In this document: one piece after another, positions 41,501 to 56,500 of the stretch
Numbering within the stretch: position 1 is the first letter of the stretch
Layout: every line of letters begins with the position of its first letter
NCBI GenBank assembly: GCA_026874595.1
Contig: CM049306.1
Coordinates: forward strand, 61,944,019 to 62,008,018
Reading direction: 5' to 3'
Length of the DNA: 64,000 nucleotides
Source: Sipunculus nudus
Taxonomy: Eukaryota > Annelida > Sipuncula > Golfingiida > Sipunculidae
Position numbers and translations under genes: made by a program
The notes under the pieces: generated by a model
Told to the model about the DNA's origin: nothing
The model's database searches: none
What the model saw: the letters and a program-made list of their open reading frames with translations, nothing else

Positions 41501-44500
41501 AATTGTGTCTAACCTGATTGTGAAGATGCTGCAGAAAGGTAGATTGGCCTGTAGATTTACTTAACATTCATTATGATTTAATTGTCAAATAGGCATTGCT
41601 GTCAATTATCTGACAAAATAATAGTATCATGGTTTTCAAGACCAACCCGATAGGCACATTATATGCAACATGATTCTTAATTACTTCTGGTGGATGGCAT
41701 AATCAGATAACTATATATGATGTTTATTCTAAACTCAAGGTGTAATCTAGTAACCTGAGAAGTGTATAGATCATCTTTTCCATTTCACACATACTACTCC
41801 TCTATTATAAAACCCTTTCATTCTATAAACATTTTCATTCAACCTGTGGTCTCTCATTCGTAATGACTGTGGTTATTTTACTGGTGTATGTGCAAGGTGA
41901 ATTTTCACATAACTTCAGCTTCCAAATCCACAGTATTCACCACAACGCTTTGTGTCTGCTGTGGGTTTGTTATTAACTGTGTTTACTAGAATCACAAGGA
42001 CATTCACTACCTGGAACCTGTCATATACATTGTTAAGCATCTTTTTTTTTAACCATATAGAACCCATCCGCAGCACCAGTACAGTACCATGGTGTATAAT
42101 TCATGCTATGTCACATGACATCTAGTTAGTACACACGGCCAAATTCCACAAAGGTCATGTGATGCAGCTGCCAGGATGCTTATCTACCATTATGTTGTGG
42201 GGACCTGCAAATGAAGGGCTCAAAACTTTATCTGACAAGGAGCTGTGTGTATAGCCCCAAAATTGCTTTTCTGTAACATGCAGGTGCCAGGGACTTCCAT
42301 TTCCCTGTGTTATCTTTGCAGGGCATGACATTGTCATTTAAGCCAAATATAACAGAGGCATCTGGCATATTGACACTGCTATCCGTTTATGGGAGCCACA
42401 GTAACAAACTGTGTTAGTACCAGACGAGGCTATTCAACTGAACCAGATCCTGAACAAAATCAATACTCGTGCTGAATGTGGCCATGTGACTTGACAGGAA
42501 AGATAGAATCACTCATAATTTATAACATCATCTGTCTGTAGCACTGTGCCTACGCAATGTAGAATATGCACAATCCTGAACCTGAGCACTTACAAACCAC
42601 AATGGTTTAAAGCCCCTGAATGACAGTAACATAAAACAGTGAACAGTTCCTGCATAAAACATTGGACAGCACTGAAGAAGGGTGCTGAATTCACCTTGCT
42701 CATGTCTGGGCAGAATGGAATTAATTGTATCAAGTTGCAGTACAATAACATTGCTTCTACGATTAAGAAATTGCCCAAAATATGACATTTAATAAAAAAA
42801 GGTTTGTCTAGTAAATGGAACTACCATACATTTCCTAGAAAGAAAAATAAACATTTAAACAAATTTGCCTAAATAAGTTAAGAAGAACATCTTTTTGAAA
42901 GGAAAAGCTGACCTAACAATTTACTATGATATTCTGTTTTTTTTCAGATCTGGAATATTCTGTAATTAAATGTATATTACATGAAAAAGTGCATAATCCA
43001 TCTTAACAGTGCATTTTAATTAAATTTTAATTGCTGTTTACACCAAGTCCATGATGCAATGACTATGATATGAATCACACTGAACCTGTTTTCTTTGCTC
43101 CTTACTGGTGTAAAATAAAGAGGTCATTAACCCTGAGAAGTCATTCACTGTACAAGTCATTACAATTCATACAGCATTTACTGCCTTACACTTTTACAGC
43201 ACATAACCTGACCCTTACCTACATTGAATCAGAACACAATGCCTGGCCAAAAGAAAGCCACACAACAACTGTATGGTCTATATTTCTACACACTAAGTCA
43301 TGTGCGTGTTTATATTCCACAGACCTTTCAACCTTCACATGGACCCACTAATCCAAAACATTACATAACCACAAGATGAAGACAGAAGTCCACCTACCTC
43401 CATCCCCTAGCAGGTTCATCTGCACCAGAGCTGGGTCCTCATAGTGTTCTTCCAGTACTGTGTCATCCAGCAAATGCAGTTCCTAAAGAAAAACAGAGAC
43501 AGTTAGATAATCATCACAGAATCTGCACCAGAGCTGGGTCCTCATAGTGTTCTTCCAGTACTGTGTCATCCAGCAAATGCAGTTCCTAAAGAAAAACAGA
43601 GACAGTTAGATAATCATCACAAGAATTCACCAAGGGCAGGTTATACAAAACCTTCCAGGTACCTGATATCACAGTGTTCATTCACTGATCAACTGCAAAC
43701 AACAAAATAAGCTTGACCTAAGTAATTCCACTTATTATGACAAATCTGGTTTATGGTCCACAACCCACTGTGCCACTCAAGCCGGTTAATTGTCAAGTTG
43801 CATAATGAGTCCACAGTGATTACTGTTGTAAATACAATACCCCTGGATATGTATTGTCCTTCAAGTGTAAACCAGTTCACAGCATCAGCTGATTCACTAC
43901 CTGGCCAGGTACTAATGCACTGTAACACATCCCCTGGAGCTTTAACTGGGGAGTGGCTGGTGTTATATAATTGTATATTACATGAGCCCATCAGAGTATG
44001 CCACCACATCTCCAGGCTAGAAACAATTTGCAATTTGAAAATTTGTCAAAAAAGGCATTGCTGGTGTGACTAAGGATGAATCAGCTTGAAGCAGCTGCTT
44101 TACCAGCCCAGCAAAACCCAGACACGCCTGGTTGTCATCAGTGTTCATGAATGATGAAAACCTTTGTCCCCTGTCACAAAACATGGCCGCCCCCTCCCTT
44201 CACACTAACAGAAATGTGCAACCAATACAAAAGTGAAAAGATCAATCACAAATGAATTTACAAACAGCAGCTAGTGGAAATGCTGCACACTGATGAGAAA
44301 GGTATTGTTAACCAAATACTTGATTTATTTTCATGTACAGTAATGTCAGTCACAACTATATAAAAGGAAAATAACATTTGCATCATGTGAACTTGTCACA
44401 TGACATGGAGTGGCATCTTCAAAGCTCTCATCATGCATAAGATGTCCCCAGGTCCAACTATTTGATAAGCTTATCACTGAGCCAGATAGGCTGTAATCTC

Positions 44501-47500
44501 CACCAGAATTATCATCCATATATTATGCTGTGGTCTGCCACATGCAGTGGGGGGGGTCCAAGGGGGTCTGAACCATGAAACCAGAGCCATAATTAGGTAT
44601 CTCTACTATAAAGATCACTCGGCTGTGGTATGAAGTACTGGCATCACTATTCAGGGTACATAATTTCCTCCCTCCCTATGACTACTTGCACTCCTGAACA
44701 CATTCATCAGACAAAACTAAAGTCATGGGTCAATGACTCATCTCTAGACCGGGTCAGAACTTTTTTCTACAAAGCTCCTGCCATCTTAATATATAGTTAT
44801 TCACACTGGAGCTCCTACAATCTTAATATATAGTAATTCTCATTTAAAAACAAGGTACCCATGGGTCATAGCAATAAGCTGAATTTGCCAATGACAGATT
44901 TATCAAATCCTGCCATGCAAAAATGTTTACATTTATTTTAATATTGTTGTGAATTCAAATGTTAATGAGGATTTTTTTTATAAGTTTATAATTAGAAATC
45001 CAATTTTTCTTAGTTCTAGAGCAATGAAGTCTCCGTTTTCTTGTGCTGACTGATTAATTTTCCATCCCTGGGGCAAGTTTCAATGATTTTTATGTTTTAG
45101 TATGATCAGTCTTCAGGTGGACACCAAAATCAAATTGTGTTGTTTTGGGACTATTCTGCATTCCCCTTAAATTGCAGGAAACATTCTGCATATATAACAC
45201 ATCATAATGTGCCTTGACAAGAGAGGACATGGTTTGGCTCTAAATAACTTCAGTAGGCGTCTTTATTATCTGTGAATGTATGGTCTTAGAATAAACAGTA
45301 CATTTATCACAGGTTTCTTTATATAATATAATCTATGCACACAAAGAAACACAGGTCTGCTATAGTCTAAAACTGACAGACCAAAATAATAACCCTAGCC
45401 AAACCACAGAACTTATCAACTCTTGATCCATGAACTATGATCCATCATGTGTGTAACACATACTATATGTATGCAGTACAATCACATTGCCATCACATGG
45501 CTATTAAGGCTGTAAACAACTGCCAGGTAACGGCCACTGTTTAAACAGCGGGTACTTGTTACTAATTGGCACATATCATACTACCATACCGCATGGGCAC
45601 AAACAGAGTACTCCACATGGAGGTCAATCTGGGCATGATGGTTACCTTCTGAAGTGTAGGCCCATGCCACAGTACTACCACCTGACATGCATTCACTACA
45701 CTAAACAAACATCTTTCACTAACTCTGATAACGCATATGATAACTCTCACCAGTAAGGCACCAATCACGGACAGCCATAAAAATGCAAAACTGGATGCTG
45801 TATATTAACTGACACATCCAAAGTCACATAATATATAGCCAGTTATGTGTTCAAACAGAGAGACCAAAGTCTGCTCTGTTTTATCAGCATATAATTCTGA
45901 CATGGCATGTGTGTACTTGTTATCCTTGGCCCAGGCCAATCTCCTTTCTAACTGAAATCTAGGCCGGACCTGTTATAACCACAAGCCAAAGGTTGGCAAA
46001 CACTTGAGGCCTGTTACTTATTCACCCAAGCCAAACATCCGGTACTGCCAACTTAAGTACCTGTCTCTGGTGAAAACACTCTGTATAGCTTGTTTATCAC
46101 ATCCCGGTTGTGAGAGCACACCAGCTTCATTCACGTCTTTTTTTGGTCTGTTTTGTTCACAAGCACAAATGTCCCACAAACCCTCCTTTATCTGTTTATG
46201 CAGTTTTGAATAACCCTTTTTATTAGTATACAATAAGGAATATATACTGATTTGCCTATTACTTTTCCTCTGATTTATATTTCAGCTTTATATATCATAT
46301 TTTAAACAGATAAAGTCATCAAAATACCTAAGTGTGTGTTTTCAATTAATCATTATTTGCCAGAACAAATAAGTACAAAAGAGTAGGGCATTTCTATTAT
46401 GTATGTTCTGACCTCACATTAGCATTTAGGTAGCATTTATGACCCTACATCAAAATACAAAATTTTAACACTAACAAAGTGTAAAAAACATGCCTGGTAT
46501 TCTCTCCTTTCACATTACTATTGACTCATGAAACCTTAAACTGGGAAGACCTGAACATATGGAACTTTTTATACCACCAGGCTTGATGCCAGACGGTTTA
46601 AAAAAACAGAGGTGAGACAGTTTTGAGAAACCAAGTGTGACAGTGCAAAATAAGGATGCACACACAAACCTGTTAGATGACAGCCAGAGACAGGAGATTC
46701 CTGTAAACACCAAGCATTCAGGTCCAATATTGGTTCACACCACTAGATTACATGGAGTTGTTTAACATCCACACCGACTCCGTCTGTGTGTACCCACGCT
46801 TGATCTGAGCTGATTCCACAGTGGTATAATATTCAAGGTACAAGACTTTTTTCCCCTTCACAGAGACCACATGCCAAACCAAGTGTCACACAGAATATGG
46901 ACCACAGTGAACTGTGCACTTGTAATAAGGAAACCAGCTTGCTTGACCTGATCAACCAGATAAGATGGGCCAGCTGTCAAGTTCCCTGTCTGGAACAAAG
47001 GCCGGGCCTCCCCATTAAGTCCTTGTCTGTGTGTGGAATGTTGGGTCATGTGATATGCCACCTGCTAATAAAAACACCCACAGAAGCCTGACTGGCTGCA
47101 CTTACAAATGCAACAGGCTTCAACCCCTCACAGATTTCTCTCTGGATTTTCTTTATCCTTGTAAAACATGAACAAGTGTATGTTTTATACATACCAGTCT
47201 CAAAGTGCTGTAGTTAAACAGATGCCCTGCCCTCGGCTGCCATTAAGATTCACAAGAAACTGGTGAAATGTTACCCTGGGCACACCGGTCTGCTTGAACA
47301 GCGTAATTCTACTCCGGGGCACCGGAGGTGGATGAGTCTCGTTACCAGACACTACATGAATAGTTCCACGCTTATGCATATTGGTGGAGAGAGGAGCCCC
47401 ATAATATATCAGGTAATAATAACAGGTGCAAGGTAGTGATGAAAGCATGGAAGCCCTGGCATGCTATGAAAGGGCCAAGATTGTAATTCCCAGAGGCCTA

Positions 47501-50500
47501 TATGGTGTTTTGACCTACATAACAGATGAACCATACAAAATCATCTAACATGCACTCAGGCAAATCAGTTACCTTTTAGGCCTTGTACACAAGGCAAGCA
47601 ACAGTTCCGCTACAGTAAATAACCATATAACTCGGTGCTGCTTTTATGTATTTACTAGTACACAAAATGGTTGTAAGAACTGCTCCAAAGGCAGCCAAGT
47701 TAACAAAGATCTAAATTATGTTTACATGGACTAAAGCGAAGTTCAGAGGCCAGCACCTGGAGGCATGCAGATTCAAACTGATTACCACAAACCACACCCA
47801 TCTAAACCCTTGCTGTTATTGCATCTAATTACAATTTTTTTATGCTGTAATAACTCCAATAGGTAAATTGTGGAATTCAAAGAACTTAACATTCACTGCC
47901 TGTGACCTTTTATTTTACAAACTTTAATTTGATCTTTTTTTCTCCCCCTGCTGATGATGACCTCTGTAAATCCAGGTTAGGTAGGCCAAATTAATAATAC
48001 AGCAGAATCTCTCTAACAGCCACCACTGGACACTTAGGAGACTTTGACTGAATTTCCACTTTTTTTATTTAGACATGGGTATTGATACAGACACCTATAG
48101 TGTGTTTCCACATCCAGCTTTGCAGTGGCTGTAGGGGTCTTCATGATAGTTGAAAAGTACCTTAAATTGACAAAATGTTACCATGAACTCCCAAAAAGCT
48201 ATCAAAATCTTCCCCAATTACAATCCTGTAGGTTCATTTTACATTTTTTTTCTCAAGTGTCTTTCTTCCTGTACATTTCTGTACTTTATGGTAACTTTTT
48301 GGCAATTTTTCAGAACTTTCCAGAAACTTTTCAGTAACTTTACACTTGAGAGTAAGAATAAAATCTTTGTTTGAAAATAATAAATTACCAAAATAGATTT
48401 TTTATTTCAGACATTTTACAATATTTTAAAGACTTAAACCACAATAATCCACTTTTGTTTAATGCAGAGTTTTAAAGCACCAAAAAATTACTGAAAAGTT
48501 GCCAAAAAGTTACCATAAAGTACAGGAAGGTTACCCAAATGTCCTGTTATCTCAATCCTATAGTTTATATATATTTTTTTATCTAACACTGGTTTGTTCC
48601 AGTACGTTTATGAAAGTTTTTAGCAATTTTCTTTTTTGGCATCTTCTCAGTATTTTGCACTTGAAAATTGACAAATTTTGCTTGAATAATAAATTGCCCA
48701 AAAAAATGATATATTTTAGACTTTATAGGCACTTTTCAGTGATCATCAAGACCATGCAGTTTTGACATTCACTTTTGGAAGTACTTGCCAAGTAGCATCT
48801 AGCTTATACCCGCTCTAAATGAATTTTTACTTGTTGAACAAAAATCACTGATGGCAGCAACAAACACAAAGTGTGCTCTGTATAATCATTTTGCAACAAT
48901 AAACATGTTTAAACTTCAAATGTTTGTTGGTTAAAAATTGTAAGTGTATAGCATTTGCACAGACAAATAAACAGGTTATTTCCAAACTAAAAACCAAAAG
49001 AAAGTATACGCTAATTGAGCAGCTACAGGTTGCTGCGGTCAAGACCTCAGCCCTGTGCGCTCCTTAAGCATGTTCTCTGAGCAAACAGTCGCAGTGCCAC
49101 GCTAAGCCAAGCAGGGAGCCTAAAAGGCCACCATCGTCCATCCGGAGCCGGTGACCTTTTACAAAGCTACAGCATCCACAACCACAAAGCCAGAAGCAAC
49201 CCACATCCCTCCACCAATCCCAGCACAGAGACCCAGCCATGCCATTCGATAGCCGAACTCGATCTTGTGAACGACACTGTTTCGAGACCAATAGCCATTG
49301 TACTTGCAGTTTCGGCCATTTGGACCGTACTAAACGGGTTTCCCAGTTATGCAAATTTTTAGCAAAGTTTTTTTGTCATCAGCAACAGGTTATTTCAGAT
49401 AAAGGTATTTCAACATGATTTCTTTCCTAAGGTATAACAACCCGCTTTCATTGCTCCAAGTGAGAAAATGGCTTACTTAAGATAAGTTAAGATTAAGGTG
49501 GGTGGCGCGACCTGTCTGGTTAACAAGGAAACTTTCCTAGATGGATGGACATGCCAAATTTCAGACCAATCCGATTGATAAACCCCTGAGATATGAGCAA
49601 TTTCATCCAAAGCAAATGTACGGATGGACGCCACACGAAAACGATTGCAGATGACGCCATGAGAATTGTTTGCGAGATGGAGGTGTCAAGGATCTATGTA
49701 CAAATCCAACCCAATACACTGAACAATTACTAAGACGAACAGATGGCAAATGCAAAGATGGATGCCCCGCGAATCATTGTTGGTGGCGCCATCAGTCTGG
49801 ATAATGAGGTTGAGAGATCCAAGACCTATGGACATGCTAAATATCAGCTCTATACATTGAACCATTCCTGAGATATGGGCGGTTATCTAAAAGACACCCA
49901 GATTCATACTGAAATGAAAGGATTGCAGGTGGCGCCACCTTCAGGTGCAGGTGGTGCACAACTACATAGGTGAGGGAACAACTATGCCAGGTTTCAGAAA
50001 GATTGGTCCAAGGGTCTCAGAGGAGTTCTATGGAAATGAATGCAGCAGTTGTGGTGGTGGTTGTAGCACAAAAACAGTAAACTCTGTTTTGGCATAGAGA
50101 AAAATACTAGTGTATAAACAAGAGGGTCTAGATGAACTTGACCTGTCCACATGACCCCTCTTCCATGGAATGGCAGGTCAATATGTTAAGCAATGTTTAT
50201 ACACTCCACAATGTTAACCAAGTCTGATTAAGGCCAAAGGCTTAAACCAGGGACTTTATAGAGATATTTTGAACTGAAAATAATTTAAATACAGAGGGGT
50301 TCATGGTCACACTCCAAGTTATAGTTGCCACACATTAACGCCAGACTAAATCAGGACAAGACCAAACACAATAATCAATCCATATGTGTACTGTAAACCT
50401 ACCAGGCACTTGTGAATATTAATGAAATATAAAAGGAGGGAGAAGCTGCCAAGCTAATGCTAGTCTACAATAACCCCTGATGTCAATCAACTGTGTAAAG

Positions 50501-53500
50501 TGATTACAGGCAAGGGGTCACATGAGGGAGGTTTATTTATGGCAAGGTATTGAGAACAGTTCCAGATGACTGGAAATCAAACAAATCAATTAAGGGGTGG
50601 GTCCTGCAGTCAAGGTCACAACCCTCACAATGGCCTGAGTCAAGCCAAGCTGCAGTTGTGTTTTCTGGTTTTTCACACCTCTCCATGGTAAAGCGTCTTG
50701 ATATCTCTGGTGAAGTAAGTGCCATTTTTCAGCTGACATAGTAACAAGACCCGGAGCCTCAATGTTGATACTGGAGTGTAATAAACAATGATATTGTTTC
50801 ACATCTGGTTACAAAACCAATGTAGTCCTGTTTATGACAAGCCCTCTGTGCACTTGAGGTCCACTGCTCAAGGCTTATGTGATCTAAAACCCATGTATCA
50901 TTGAATATTCATGGAGTTATTGCTCCGACATTTAACTGGGATGTAAAAACACCAGCCAAGAAAGAGTGCCTTGTGGGGAGAGAGCCTGGATCAGACCTTT
51001 GGTCTTGTTCAGTCTGCTGAGAGGTTATTGTTGACAGCCCCCAGCCATTATGTAGACCTGGCCCAGTTATACTGCATATTATTAGCTTGTAAGCCCTGGG
51101 GAATGGTTAAAGAGAAAAGGTGGATTTGAAAAATGAGTTTTTATGGCTTCTGAAGGTTTCACAAGCCTTTCACTACAAATTCAAGCTTCTTGGAGATAGA
51201 CTGAAGAAGGAATGTATCAGGTCTGTTAAAAATACTAGTTAGTTAAAAGCTGGTTGCCATTCAACAAGGCTACTTAACAAGGGACCCATTGGTCACGTAG
51301 CTCAGCTGAATTTTGGAAAATTTTAGAAATGCAAAATATACTTATTTCTTTATATATATATATATCAGCATATGGAAAGCTAAGAGGCAATGGCCGTGCT
51401 TACTGGTGATTATCAAACATTAAAGTATGTTTGCTGAACTAATACTGTGCACTGGTATGGTCTATATCAAAGATACAAGAGCCTCATGGTCAAATATTTC
51501 TTAAAGTATCATTATTTCAGCTATGTGACAGTAATATTCGCATAAAATAACCATGGAAATGTATGAACACCTGTCAATTATACAATAAGGAAGAAAGTGA
51601 AGATAAGCAGATGTAAATTAATACACATTTAATTTATTAACTGAAATAAAAGGCTGTAAAAATTTAAAAAATTCCATTTTTAATGAGCATTAACTAAATA
51701 TGATAAGTATATATTTTACTATGGATAAAGTTGGGCAAAATTTCAGGTCAAGATTTTATATTTTAATGCTCATAAATAAATAAACTTGCAAAATACTGAT
51801 CTAATTGTTGGCATACAATTAAATCTTAATAAAATACAGTTCTATGCTTGAAAAGGGTTCTCTAGCTTCAACAGTTATCATGTTAAGTGATATCTTCCCT
51901 GGATTTCAGAAGGTATGTTGATGCCCATAACTTCTGTAAATTATTCCAAACTGACTTACTGGCATGTACATAGGAAATATATGGAGAAATAGTTATAAAA
52001 AATATGAAAATATAAGATATATCTTGTATACTGAGCCTGTCATTTAGAAGGGGTAAGGAGGAGGGCAGGGGATGGATGGAGAAGGAGAGAGAGCGGGGCA
52101 CATTCAATAGTGCTTGTAGGAACAAGGTGATTCATAACTATTATATATTTAATGATAAACAGAGATGGACAGACACAGCTGATCACTTTATGTCCCATTC
52201 TGCTGTGACAAAAATATATGTTTCAACTAGATATTTCTTGGCACCACAGGTGCCATAGTATCCCCAGACAATTAATCCCCCCCCCCCCTTTAAGAATAGG
52301 CCCCCCATCTTCAGCAACAATTAATATCAGACCACACTCATAGAAAAGGTCATTCTCATAGAAAAGGTCATGATCCAAATTTCAATATACATCATCCCCA
52401 AACCCATGTCTATGTATATGCAAGAAATCTGTCCATTAGTTTTTGACTTATAATGCTCACAATACTGTTAAGTGGCAATGATGGGGTATTAAACGGCACG
52501 AAAACAAGTAAAAGAATAACAGGTGGCACCACCTGTTTCCCGAACATGACAACACTATCCAAGATCTTCGTTCAAGTTGATTTTTGGACCAATCAATGCA
52601 TCCCTTATTGAGAAATTAATGATTTTGTGTGATTTTCACCATATATGGCAATATTCAAGGTCAAGGCCACTCATTGGAAAGGTCATGACCCCTATTCAAA
52701 TAAACATTATCCTATAACCCATGTCTATGTATATGCATAATATGAAAGAAATCTGTCCATTAGTTTTTGACTTATAATGCTCACAGGTCATAAATGTACT
52801 GTTAAGTGGCAATGATGGGGTATTAAACGGCACGAAAACAAGTAAAAGAATAACAGGTGGCGCCACCTGTTTCCGGTACATGACATTACTATCCAAGATC
52901 TTCGGTCCAGTTGATTTTTGGACCAATGCATGCATCCCTTATTGAGATATTAATGATTTTGTGTAATTTTCACCATATATGGCAATATTCAAGGTCAAGG
53001 CCACTCTAATAGGAAAGGTCATGACCCCAATTTATATATACATCATCCCATAACCCATGTCTATGTATATGCATAATATGAAAGAAATCTGTCCATTAGT
53101 TTTTGACTTATAATGCTCACAGGTCATAAATGTACTGTTAAGTGGCAATGATGGGGTATAAAACGGCACGAAAACAAGTAAAAGAATAACAGGTGGCGCC
53201 ACCTGTTTCCGGTACATGACATTACTATCCAAGATCTTCGGTCAAGTTGATTTTTGGACCAATGCATGCATCCCTTATTGAGAAATTAATGATTTTGTGT
53301 GATTTTCACCATATATGGCAATATTCAAGGTCAAGGCCACTCTCATAGGAAAGGTCATGACCCCAATTTAAATAAACATCATCCCATAACCCATATCTAT
53401 GTATGTGCATAATATGAAAGAAATCTGTCCATTAGTTTTTGACTTATAATACTCACGGTACTGTCAAGTAGCAATTTTGGGGATATTAAACGGCATGAAA

Positions 53501-56500
53501 ACAAGTAAAGAATAAAAGGTGGCGCAACCAGTTTCTGGAACATGACAACCCTATCCATGATCTTCGATCAACTTGATTTTGGGATCAATCCATGCAAGTT
53601 TTCTTGAGATATTTAAGAATTTGTGTGATTTTCCCAAAAATTGAACCTATTCAAGGTCAAGGTCACTCTCCTAGTTGAGGTCATGACCTCATTTTAAATA
53701 GGCGTCGTCCTCTCACCCATATCTATACATATACCAAGTTTGGTAAAGATCCGTGAAATATTTTTTTAATTATTGTGTCCAAAAGAAATCTCTTTGGGCG
53801 GCGGCGGCACGACCGTGCCTAAACCATAGTATCTCCAGACTATGTCTGGCGATACAATTATATCCTAATTTTTTTTTATTACACTCATTTTTTTTCCTAA
53901 TTTAATAATAAATCCTTGTACAGCTGCTATAATACTAATGGGCCAGTCCACAGGTGCAAGGGCTCAAAGGCAAAGGGGGGCCGGGGGTGGGGAGATATTT
54001 TGTGGGAATTACATCACCTCTGCATGTACACATAGGGTATGAATGGGGGCATCTAACTGTATGCCGAATTTTGGATCCATACGTCCAACGGTTTCAAAAC
54101 GTGTCAGTTTAATGGACGGATGGACAGACAGACAGCTCAACAGATGCACCAACGGATGGACAGCCGACAGACAAAGGACTATCTCAAATGGATATATTGA
54201 TGATATGGTATAAGAGGAGGAATCTAAAGTGGCCAAATTTTGTCACTACTGATTATGATCTAACCTACAAATTTATAAAAACAAAAGAATTATGCTCCTC
54301 TGTGTCAGCATGAATATATCTAATTATATTAATTCCTGTGTCTAAGTGACTTTCAGTGTTTAAACACATCTCATTCAGGTTTCTTGCAGTTTATTTAAAA
54401 CAGCAACTTCATGATTACAAAATCTTCAGGCCAGGTCATTACAATCCCTTATCCTCACTGGTTGGTTACTAACTTGGCTGGTTCATGCTTTGGTTAGTTT
54501 GTCTATTTACTTTACTCAATGATTTTGACCCCATCTGATGACATTTTGTGATGGGTCTGAGTACTACATCAGGAACAATCTATTAAAATCAGGAGGTAAT
54601 CTGATCACCATAATGTTTCATAGAAATCTTTACCATTGTGAAGTAGACTAACTTGTTGATCTCAGCTAAGGTCCAGAGGAATTCACTGGTACTGGGGCCG
54701 CTTTGTTCTGGGAAACAGAGCTCACCTGTGATCCAATCATGGAGCTGGTTACTAAGACACATTTTGTTTTGTGCAGCCCACACCACAGATAGACATGTTA
54801 CAGTTACCTGTACAGCACATACCCAAGTTTAACTACAGTCTAGGTGGTCAATGCGATCTCAAGACCAGTTTCTAGTCCATCTGTGGTATTGGTAGAATAT
54901 TGTAATTGCTATTTTAATCACACCATAAAAAGTGAAACCCTTTATTGATCTTATACCTAAAATGCAGCAAGGGATATCCTACAGTATGATGGCTCCATAC
55001 AGTAACATTTGACTTCAACACCCATCTGTCTGAGACAAAGGTCAAAAACAGTGACCCCCTGCAACACTGTGGTGCACAACATGAATCATATTACATGACT
55101 GGACAGTAAATGCATTACCAGACCACTGTAGTGAGCAACAGATATATGTGGTTGTAGTAGTCATAAAATCACTTCCCACAAAGGACATGGAGTTAAACTC
55201 CAGACATCTTGTCATGTTACCAAGGTGATCACATTCAAGAGCTATTAACACATTTTTCTTACTGTTAATCCAGCAGTGACCATGACAGCCTGCGTGACAT
55301 CTGATACTCAGTGGTATTTCATTTCAATTCATTCTCCATTTACTTTCTCATCTAATTTTTCATTTTACAGGCTGAAGCTGAAAGAAAATGTCTGACTTTA
55401 ACTGTCTGTCTCTTAACACAAACCTTGTTGAAAGCTTTTTCTTTCTCAGAAACTTCATCATTTACCTCTTTCAGTTTACAAGTAATTTCAAACTGTTCTG
55501 AACAAAACAAATGTGTTACATGTACATGTATATTGCACTCAGGTAAAGGTTGGGCAGGCAGTTTATTTTGTATGGAAGATGATTGACAGTGCCCACCTGA
55601 CTGGGAAGTACCATAACATCAGTCATTCAAAAGGAATAGCCAACACTGTTCTGTAGCACTTGCTCATCCACATTAACCACAGAACTTCAACACAACAGTT
55701 TGTGAGCCTCTCATGTCACATAACATACAAATCTGGTAAAATTCATACTGTAAGTAACATATGATGCGGATATAAAAAGACCAGGCTGAACAGCACCTCT
55801 CTAATGCTGAGTGAATACTGGTCTTAAAAATACAAAATGGTTGAAAACCACTCCACTGTTACCACACATGACCATGATTACAAAAGCAACAACAACAAAA
55901 ATTACCACTTGCCCTACATTTGACATAACCACTGTTGAGTGATCAAAAACAACTGTTTGACTATACATACTTATCAGAAGATGAAGATACTGACCCTTGT
56001 CTTTTCGTTATAGGACTGTATGACCGCTGTATACCACTGGGTGGTGCCTTCAGTCCTGTACACCTGGACACGATAGCCAACCAGTACAGAGGGTGTGGTC
56101 AGCAGTATACTCTGTGCATTCTGAAAATCTATCCACTGCTTGACTCCCTCAGCAGACAGCTGGCCCTCTTCAACATCACTGCAATCACTTGCATCTATAT
56201 CCTGTAATGTTTGACAACAACCATTACTATTCATGCACTAGTGTAAGATAATACAGGCTTCCTGGTAATTGGTGATACAACAAATCCTGATATGAATATT
56301 GATAAAAAATCACCCTATTGTGCAAGTTTACAATACTGTTCATATTTCATTATGTAGGTAAGTGTTACATATAGCAAACCAATAAGGATAAAGGTGATCA
56401 ATTGCTTCTACACAATGTGCTACCCCTTTTTAAGCTGCCTGTAATTTAGAGTGAGATCAGTAGGAAATATAATGCACATAAACTAGATACTCTTGACTTG

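Noticed and set aside
49064-49354. 96-codon Cys/Trp-rich minus-strand frame as a real protein
   Set aside because: Three frames are open over much of the same GC-rich segment, so openness is uninformative. Kept only as a composition anomaly.
52696-53232. Two similar minus-strand frames of 66-79 codons with a hydrophobic stretch
   Set aside because: They are the same frame in successive units of the 335-bp array. The similarity comes from tandem repetition, and other units carry stops or shifts.
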